64,000 nucleotides of DNA. Source: Globisporangium splendens (taxonomy: Eukaryota > Oomycota > Peronosporomycetes > Pythiales > Pythiaceae). The notes under the pieces are model-generated. The model did not search any database and was not told where the DNA came from. It worked only from the letters and a program-made list of their open reading frames with translations. Numbering within the stretch: the first letter of the stretch is position 1; each line of letters begins with the position of its first letter. The translations under genes and the position numbers were made by a program. The stretch covers positions 434,001 to 498,000 of the forward strand of contig VFIW01000025.1 of NCBI GenBank assembly GCA_006386115.1, in the 5' to 3' direction. Of the stretch, positions 57,002 through 64,000 are shown in pieces.

Positions 57002-58198
57002 CTAAGCACGCGCAGATGGAGTGTCAGGCTTCGACGTCACTGGGCATGGGCTTGGCACGTCAGGCTTCGACGTCACTGGGCATGGGCTTGGCACGTCAGG
57101 CTTCGACGTCACTGGGCATGGAGTTGGCGTCACTGGAGCCGAAGGGGTCGAACTTGGGGTCGACGGGGTGTCAGGCTTCGACGTCACTGGGCATGGAGTT
57201 GGCGTCACTGGAGCCGAAGGGGTCGAACTTGGGGTCGACGGGGTGTCAGGCTTCGACGTCACTGGGCATGGAGTTGGCGTCACTGGAGCCGAAGGGGTCG
57301 AACTTGGGGTCGACGGGGTGTCAGGCTTCGACGTCACTGGGCATGGAGTTGGCGTCACTGGAGCCGAAGGGGTCGAACTTGGGGTCGACGGGGTGTCAGG
57401 CTTCGACGTCACTGGGCATGGAGTTGGCGTCACTGGAGCCGAAGGGGTCGAACTTGGGGTCGACGGGGTGTCTGGTTTCGAGGTGATTGGGCAAGGAGTC
57501 GTGGACGAACCTGGAGTCGATGGGGTGTCAGGTTTCGAGGTGATTGGGCAAGGAGTCGTGGACGAACCTGGAGTCGATGGGGTGTCAGGCTTCGAGGTGA
57601 TTGGGCAAGGAGTCGTGCTCGAGCCAGTGTCAGGCTTCGAGGTGATTGGGCAAGGAGTCGTGCTCGAGCCAGTGTCTGGCTTCGAGGTGATTGGGCAAGG
57701 AGTCGTGCTCGAGCCAGTGTCTGGCTTCGAGGTGATTGGGCAAGGAGTCGTGCTCGAGCCAGTGTCTGGCTTCGAGGTGATTGGGCAAGGAGTCGTGCTC
57801 GAGCCAGTGTCTGGCTTCGAAGTGATTGGGCAAGGTGTTGTCGAGGCAGGTTTCGCGGTCACCGGGCAAGGAGTCGTCGCAGGAACAGCACTCACACAAC
57901 CCACCGACGGGAACACACATCCCCACGTGCTTCCCGTCACGATCTGGCACTTCGCGTCTTCCTTCGCAACACACGCGCTGCCGTCGTAAGATGGCAGGTA
58001 CGAGTGGCAGTCCGCCACAGCGGCGTCGCCCTTCAGCGGGCATGCCTGGCCGGCCGGCGAGGCGCCAGCACCCGAGCAAATGGCGCCGCGCGATGCTGGT
58101 AACGAGTACGTAGCATCTCGGCAAACGGAGACGTCCGTGGCGGCGACAACAGCCAACGCGGTCGCGATGAACACACTGTTGATCGTGAAGGTTTTCAT
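57002..58198 (-). CDS. Secreted mucin-like protein with TPCPxTSKPD repeats
   Basis: 398 aa, single exon, ATG at 58198. Signal peptide residues 1-20 ([15 protein letters not shown]). Cys-rich head to ~110: [53 protein letters not shown]. The rest is a repeat tail built on the core TPCP(I/V)TSKPD, with 14-, 19-, 25- and 12-residue unit types, rich in Thr/Ser/Pro and each with one Cys. This is expected to be O-glycosylated and extracellular or wall-bound, perhaps adhesive. A homologous Cys head occurs at 41.5 kb and a decayed copy at 60 kb, so the window holds a small dispersed family. No enzymatic motif. Confidence 0.8.
   Translation of the reverse strand: MKTFTINSVFIATALAVVAATDVSVCRDATYSLPASRGAICSGAGASPAGQACPLKGDAAVADCHSYLPSYDGSACVAKEDAKCQIVTGSTWGCVFPSVGCVSAVPATTPCPVTAKPASTTPCPITSKPDTGSSTTPCPITSKPDTGSSTTPCPITSKPDTGSSTTPCPITSKPDTGSSTTPCPITSKPDTGSSTTPCPITSKPDTPSTPGSSTTPCPITSKPDTPSTPGSSTTPCPITSKPDTPSTPSSTPSAPVTPTPCPVTSKPDTPSTPSSTPSAPVTPTPCPVTSKPDTPSTPSSTPSAPVTPTPCPVTSKPDTPSTPSSTPSAPVTPTPCPVTSKPDTPSTPSSTPSAPVTPTPCPVTSKPDVPSPCPVTSKPDVPSPCPVTSKPDTPSARA
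57010..57850 (-). repeat. Nested coding minisatellites
   Basis: From left to right on the + strand: three 36-bp units, about five 75-bp units, two to three 57-bp units and about five 42-bp units, all sharing the TPCPxTSKPD core codons. Neighbouring units of one class are nearly identical in DNA, pointing to recent expansion. Confidence 0.85.
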
Positions 58199-59639
58199 AT
58201 TTGCCTGTAATTCTCTGCCTGCAGCGAAATCGTCTCTCTACTTGGGGTGAATTGGGAAATGCGGATCGCCGATGCAAAAGGGGTGAGGGTGAGGGAGTGC
58301 ACAGTCGATCCATGGCTGGGGAGGGGCAGCAAACAACCTTGCGGCTCGGATTACCTGTTCCTGAAGCAATTCGAATCAAAACTCGGAACAGAGGTCGGCG
58401 GCGGTGCACAGAACCCAGGCTTTCATGATCCCAGCGCATCCCCCTTCGACGTTTCTGACTCCCGAGCACACTCCTGTGTCACAAGCTACACGCATTCTAC
58501 CCCAAGACTTCACGTGCCGACGGTGGCGATAGCCAACATGTGCACTGTGATTCGTGGAAACAGCCGGTGACGGTGGCAAGCCATGTACCACGATGTTTTA
58601 GCCGAAGGTGTCTCTGAATCTGCGATGCTCCCTGCCGTGGCCCGCTGCCCAGTCTTTATACACCTTGATATTTGCGACAAGTCTGGCGAGAGGACAACAG
58701 TCGAGCGCTGGGAATCTCAGCACAATTTAGACTGTGACTGTGTTCCAGTACTGCACGAAGATTCTGCGGTTCCAATTTTCACGTGCCAAGGACAGGACAG
58801 GGCTGTTTTGCATGGAACCTAGAGTGGGCTGATGACAGGAGCTGTCACGATGGAAACAACTTCGAAAAGAAGACGGTGTGATGGAATAGGAGCCATTTTT
58901 GCCAGACCAATCTCGTAAGGATCGAGACTCTCACAACGAAACAACTGTGCACGAAAGCAAAGGAGCGCAAAGAGAAACGCTCGGCAATCAGCCTGAGATG
59001 CTGTATTACAAGCGACTGCAAGGGTAATCCTGGATTGCCCCGAGTCTCTGTCATGGCCATTTGGTGCGCCACTTCTCTCTGGGGTTTAGTCCATATTCGG
59101 CCTTACTCTGTTGGGATGAGACCAAGTTTAGCCGAGAACAGTGACAGGTGGGTCAGATCGATGAACCTTGGTGGGTAGTAAACAGGCCATTCGTAGACAC
59201 ACAGTAAACATCATCTTCAATACCGACACACACGCAGACACGATATCTCTTTCATCGAGACTTGGAAACGACAGACAGCAAGAGAGACTCGCCTGCTTCT
59301 GCTTGTCATCAGCACACAATGGTGGCCAACTAACAAAAAGAATGATACAACAGAGCATAACGACAGAGATCGTTTGAGCACGCTGTCTTGTGGATATATT
59401 TCTTACACATGCTGACAAACGCAGCGGCATTATCGCGGACCAACTCCATCACAATGGCCGTTTCTGCGAAAGAGCTACACTCACTGACGACTGGGTTTAT
59501 TTCTCGTGGCAAATGTTGGTATTTGAATCCCATTGGCAACAAAGCCAGAACTTACAGGAGCCTTTCGATGTAGAAAAGGTTACAATTCTTTCCCGTTGTA
59601 TCCGAGATAAATGCTGGAGCTGGCTTTGGTGCTGATGTT
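58199..59639. other. Intergenic
   Basis: No supported gene in about 1.4 kb; the first ~100 bp is the promoter side of the mucin-like gene. Confidence 0.45.
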
Positions 59640-60390
59640 CATACTGGTGTTGGTGACGTTGCTGGAACGCCAGGTTTCGATGTGATTGGGTGCGGAGTAG
59701 TTGCGAAATAGGCGCACCAGGTCTTGACGTAGCTTGGTTTGGAGTGTTTCGAGGATTCGTAGAGAGCGATGCAATGCCATAGTTGAGGCTAGTGTCGCTG
59801 GAGTAAGTGGGTTGGAGTTCGCCACTCAGCCGTTGGAACCGAACTTACTAGAGATTCGGTAGTTGGAGCTGGGGCGTCGGACTTCGAAGTACTGCAACGG
59901 GCATGGATTCACATGGCTGGAGTCTCAGTCGTCAGAGCTAGAACATCGGGCTTTGAGGTCACAGAGCACGGCGTTAAGATAACTAGAGCCTCAGACATTA
60001 AAGGAAGGAGTCACGGGGTCGACAATCCGAAAGTTGAAGAATCTGTGTTCGGTGCAATATCAGACTTCGAGGTGATTGGGCGTAGAGTCGTTGGCAAACC
60101 TGGAGCCAATGGAGTGCTAGGCATTAAAGTGATTGGGGTGGTGATCGAGCCAGTGTCAGGCTTTGAAGTGATTGGGCAAGGCGTAGTCGAGTCAAGTCTC
60201 GCGGCCGTACCAGCACCCGAGCAAATGGCGCTGCACGACGCAGGCAACGAGTACGTAGCATCTGTAAATCGAGATGTACGAGGCGGCGACGATAGCCAAC
60301 AAAGTCGCAGCCAATGCTGTCGGAAAAAATGCGCTATTGACCGCGAAAGTTTCACGCTGGAATCGACGAGTTTTGCGCTGTGAAGTTATG
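59640..60390 (-). pseudogene. Decayed copy of the TPCPxTSKPD secreted protein
   Basis: [19 protein letters not shown] matches the head of the intact gene, then jumps directly to [15 protein letters not shown], so the middle Cys domain (CPLKG...TWGCVFP) is deleted. The signal-peptide part is in another frame, and further repeat units (TTLRPITSKSD, TPITLMPS) are degenerate. Not expected to encode a working protein. Confidence 0.7.
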
Positions 60391-61691
60391 TGTAGTCCGG
60401 AGTTGGGATTCCTTCAGCGACTGCTTGTGCACATATCAGCATCAGATATTGCAGCCAAACAGTGTCCTTTGGTGCTGTAGGCAGATGCATCCTCTCTTTG
60501 CTCCAACAGAGACAGGGCTTTGTGTCACAATTGAGTTCAGATTGATCGCCTGCTTGTGGCATTAGTGTCCTGGAAGTCGATTGCATGCAAAAATGTGCTT
60601 CTGAGTGTGGTTGGTGGTGGGTAATGCGCCTTTGCTCGTCAGGGATAGGAGCAATCGGGGAAAACGTGCAGCGAGATGAGCAGCATTGGCCAGCCTCCTC
60701 CGTTTACGATCTATAGTTTTTTGTTCCCACCCAATACATTTATACGCATATATGGGCAAGCGCGCGTTCTAATGCACTCCCCCCTTTTTTTTTCGGGGGG
60801 GGGGGAAAAAAATAAGATAGTCTCACTTTGTCTGATCAAGAGGGAAGATAGATCGATGTGCGAACCAGGAAGATGCAGTGGTCCTTTCCGAGTAGTCAGG
60901 AAGCTTGAGTACTGTACGCAAGCTGTCACCAAGTTGCATTTTCAGGGTGCGATGACCTTCACAGCACGTAACGGTATAGCACCACCGCTTTAATTCTTAA
61001 TGACAATACGTCCTAAGCCACAGGCAGTATTCTGGGTCGCGGGTAAAACTACAAAAACGTCACGCACTGCGGTGCTGTAATCGTACAGAGGCGACTCTCG
61101 GTTTTGCCCATAAGCCCTGTACTTATCATCGTGCCAAGCCCAGTAATCCGCTGTAGAGCTGATGATGCAGCTGCTGTACTAAGTGTATGGGCTCTCTCTA
61201 AAGCTCAAGCTTTGACAAGCAACGCTGTTTGTTTTGCAGTCGGTCCCGGTTCTGCTGCCGGTGGATGTGCGCGTGTGGAGGCAACGATAGCCTTCGCATG
61301 GTACAAATAATAGGGCCTGACTTTGACGAAACGATCTATACTAGTGTAAAAATGATGAGAGAGCTGAGAAGCCCTGAGTCACGGCTAATTCGTCGTTTAA
61401 TAAACTCCAAAACGCGTAAGGATACGGTGGCACATTATACAAGTTGGCCCACATACGATAAATCGGGTATCAGGTTCTTGAAGCTTAGTGTGGCTTGGAG
61501 GGCATTCAGACGAGCTGCTGATGCTGGGGACAGCTACGGACAAATCCTGGTTGGAGGTTGCTCGGTAATCCAAATGCACCCAGACAGATCTTTGTGCATG
61601 GCTTGCTGATACAGTTTACTTGACGCACTACAAAGGTGCGAAGCCAGCTTTGTCGCAGCGATACTGAAGGGATATTTATCCATTTGTGACG
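60391..61691. other. Intergenic with homopolymer hairpin
   Basis: No supported gene. Runs of C, T, G and A around 60779-60811 can fold as a hairpin and include a run of more than ten G. Confidence 0.5.
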
Positions 61692-62048
61692 TCATAGCCT
61701 GATCATTTGTTCCGGCTGATCACGCAAGAAGTACTCGTTCGAGAACGTGCACACAACAGCCTTGGACTTGGTCCATTTGCGGAAGTTGAAGTAGTTGAGC
61801 TGGCGCTGGAAGCTCGTATACTTGCGGTGTTTGAAGTACTTGGGGAGCACGTAGTCCATCATCTGTTCCATGTCGTGGATCTCAAAGGCGCGGCCGTTGG
61901 GTGTCCAGCGCAGGATCTCGTCACTTTCGAGATCCAGCATCTTGCGCAGATTCTTGAGGAACGGCGCGACGTCCTTGTCAGCCTTGTTCGGGCTGTCAGT
62001 CATCTTCATCGGACTCATCGTGGTGGCGCGCGTGGCGATCAACTGCAT
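61692..62048 (-). CDS. HSF-type DNA-binding domain protein, 118 aa
   Basis: ATG at 62048 (MQLIATRATTMSPMKM). Residues ~26-118 are an HSF-type winged helix: VAPFLKNLRKMLD, ILRWTPNGRAFEIHD, VLPKYFKHRKYTSFQRQLNY (recognition helix), FNFRKWTKS, and a final strand region TFSNEYFLRDQPEQMIRL before the stop. HSF proteins bind nGAAn arrays. There is no oligomerisation coiled coil or activation region, so it is a domain-only protein; it could act as a competitor or need partners. The open frame upstream of 62048 has no domain; a 5' exon cannot be excluded. Confidence 0.8.
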   Translation of the reverse strand: MQLIATRATTMSPMKMTDSPNKADKDVAPFLKNLRKMLDLESDEILRWTPNGRAFEIHDMEQMMDYVLPKYFKHRKYTSFQRQLNYFNFRKWTKSKAVVCTFSNEYFLRDQPEQMIRL

Positions 62049-64000
62049 CTTGAGAGGGGCTGCTGGCGATTGCAGGTGGCAATGGGTGTTTGGTTGGTTA
62101 GCCGTGGTGCTGGCGGATGAAAGGACTGATGGGTATGACGACCACTTGTGCTGGATCGAGCAAATTGAAACCTGAAGCGGAAGAGAAGCGTCATCCACTG
62201 GGTTCGTTCTCTTTCTCCTTCGCTCTCTCTCTTGCGCGCGCGCCGTCCCCCACAGAGGCAGCCAGACAGTGAGTGCTGCGACCCCATCATCCTCTGCATC
62301 ATCCTCGAGAGAGAGGATTGCAATAGAAGCGCCAAGAGGTACAGTGGGTGTCTCCGGCGCCAGCGCGAATAATTCGGCACCTGTTGCATGCGGCGCTCCC
62401 ACTGTGCGCCGACGTGAGTGGACCGGCTGTGCGCACGACGCGAGCGACCATCTTGTTTCCTTCCTTCCCTCCCTCCCTCCCTCCTGACTTCCTCGCCATC
62501 AGATCCCTCGCTAGTGTACCCTGCAGGTAGAACTTGCGCGTAACGACGAAGCGTGCAGGTCGACAAAAGGAGGTTTGTACCAGTCAATAAACGCAGCTGA
62601 CAGCTGGTTCAGACGGGGCAAACGGGAAGCCCAATGACCCGTTTGCTCAGCTCGTTTCAGGGCTTTTCACCAAAGTGGGACAAAGACTCTCCATCCCCCG
62701 TGCTTGGTTTTTCCCACCAGGACAACAGAAACAATTCAAAACAATCTAAAAAAAGGGACAGCCCACTTCAACATCAATTTCACGTTCACACACTCAAAAT
62801 TTCGAAGGAGCGGATAACGCCAAAGCAATTCCTTCACCAAACACCACTCCACTTCCGGCACAAACAACTCGGCTTTGGTCTGGGAGAAACCTCACCTCAC
62901 CTCACCTGGTGTAATGACACGATCAGCCCTCAAGCCCTAATGGTAAACGAAGAAGTAGAGAAAAAGCAAGCCAATGTTGTGTGTACCGGAAGTATGTTAC
63001 CGTTGTGTCGCCACCACGTGCAAGTACCCTAGGAACCGGCAGTAGCATGATCTGAACACAGTAACAGAAGCCGTCGAATGCCATACTGCGCTCAAATGCG
63101 TGCCTGGAGGTTAACGAGAGGAATCCCGCAAAGAGTGCTCGCGCAATACGATTGGCCGGTCTTATTGCCATGGAGTTCTCGGGTATACAACAACGGCGTA
63201 GACGGGCTGGATGTGGAGTGGCTCTCGCCAGTGCGTACCTGACCAAGAGAGTGGTTGGGTGGGTACACACTGTGTGGCCATGCCACTTCGCGGACTCTGG
63301 CGTGCCACTTCTCCCCCCATCAAATTTCCCCAGCGACATCCAAAGTGTATGATAGTTCTGGGCGAAAATTGCTGGGCTGGATAGTTGCATTGCGACTACG
63401 TACTCAGTTACCCATGACAGGTTGCGTATGCCCGCATGTTTGCAGCAGTAAGATGCTCTTGTGGGGTGTTGGACCATTGCGAGTGCATCTGGTCAAGCTA
63501 TTTCATCTGGGGTTTTGTCGCCCGGTAGGCTTGGTGAGCAACTCTGGTGCGCGCAATTGCGTCCGGTGGGCTCCAGGACAAGCCATCGACTGAAAATGCT
63601 TCCTTCCTTCGCACTTGACATCGGATGCATTCGCGTGCATGGTTGGAGTCAGCAAATTTCACAGCAGCCGTTACAGAAACACTGACTGGCGTCAACGTTG
63701 TTAACCAGATGCTCCCTTCTCGAGCAGCTGGCGCTTCGCACTGCAGCAGTGGGATACTCTGTAAACTGTGAGTGATCGAGCATCACTGGTGTGTGCTGCT
63801 GTTGGATCCTGTTTGTTTCGTGTGCTTGCCTCTCGACCTGTCACGATGACAGACGAAGCGGCCGCAACACGCGAAAGGGGTGACAGTCTTTCTCCTTCGC
63901 GTGCTGCTTTCCAGCACTGGAGGGATGCCACTTTGCCATCATCTCGACTTTCTGCAAAAGAAGGATGCCATTTACCGTTTTGCCGTTCGCGGACGTTACG
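62049..64000. other. No supportable gene; low-complexity tracts
   Basis: A (CCCT)n tract lies at about 62460-62485. Longer frames such as 62923-63477 on the minus strand have no recognisable domain and overlap other frames, so I do not call them. Confidence 0.45.

Noticed and set aside
57016..58102. Long plus-strand frames over the mucin-like gene
   Set aside because: Repeat-driven shadows of the minus-strand frame, which has the signal peptide and Cys domain.
62923..63477. 184-codon minus-strand frame
   Set aside because: No recognisable domain, signal or paralogue; overlaps other frames of similar quality.

Overview
This window looks like nuclear DNA of an oomycete (Phytophthora/Pythium-like; I cannot settle the genus). 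The evidence is compact genes with short GT-AG introns, a sequence upstream of one gene that fits the oomycete INR+FPR core promoter (15776-15791), an S8 protease start, a short HSF-type DNA-binding protein, a greatly expanded MtN3/SWEET transporter family, and retroelement and PIF/Harbinger-type relics.

Layout. 1-511: 5' end of a secreted subtilisin-like protease. 0.5-5.4 kb: gene-poor. 5.4-5.9 kb: small secreted protein with five RVLE...EER repeats and a frameshift. 6.1-9.6 kb: 14-exon coiled-coil gene. 10.7-11.5 kb: THEM6-like hotdog thioesterase-fold protein. 11.8-12.9 kb: frameshifted leucine-rich-repeat gene. 13.5-40.3 kb: a cluster of sixteen SWEET-related loci. Nine have a complete coding structure (A, B, C, D, E, F, J, L, M); seven are broken or partial. 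A 3.41 kb inverted repeat (23026-26436 and 30621-34031) is apparently identical in both arms and encloses a 4.2 kb spacer. Older, diverged homology continues past its ends, which points to recent gene conversion between older copies. Two retroelement relics lie inside the cluster. 41-43 kb: proline/threonine-rich secreted protein and a PIF/Harbinger-type transposase remnant. 43.2-56.6 kb: four tandem genes, all on the minus strand, for an unusual kinase: N-terminal helical bundle resembling the MLKL/HeLo type, TKL-like kinase, then a C-terminal PX lipid-binding domain. A 367-bp MITE with TTA target-site duplications sits between two of them. 57-60.4 kb: a secreted mucin-like protein with nested minisatellite repeats and a decayed copy. 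61.7-62.0 kb: HSF-domain-only protein. 62-64 kb: no gene that I can support.

How the genes relate. The SWEET cluster appears to grow by tandem duplication, inversion and gene conversion. Every copy keeps one intron that splits the same Trp codon, and most keep a short C-terminal tail motif. The kinase array is the most novel-looking system: predicted catalytic kinases with a MLKL-like front end and their own phosphoinositide-binding module. All functions are inferred from sequence alone. Exon boundaries were set by splice signals, reading frame and comparison between paralogues in the window.
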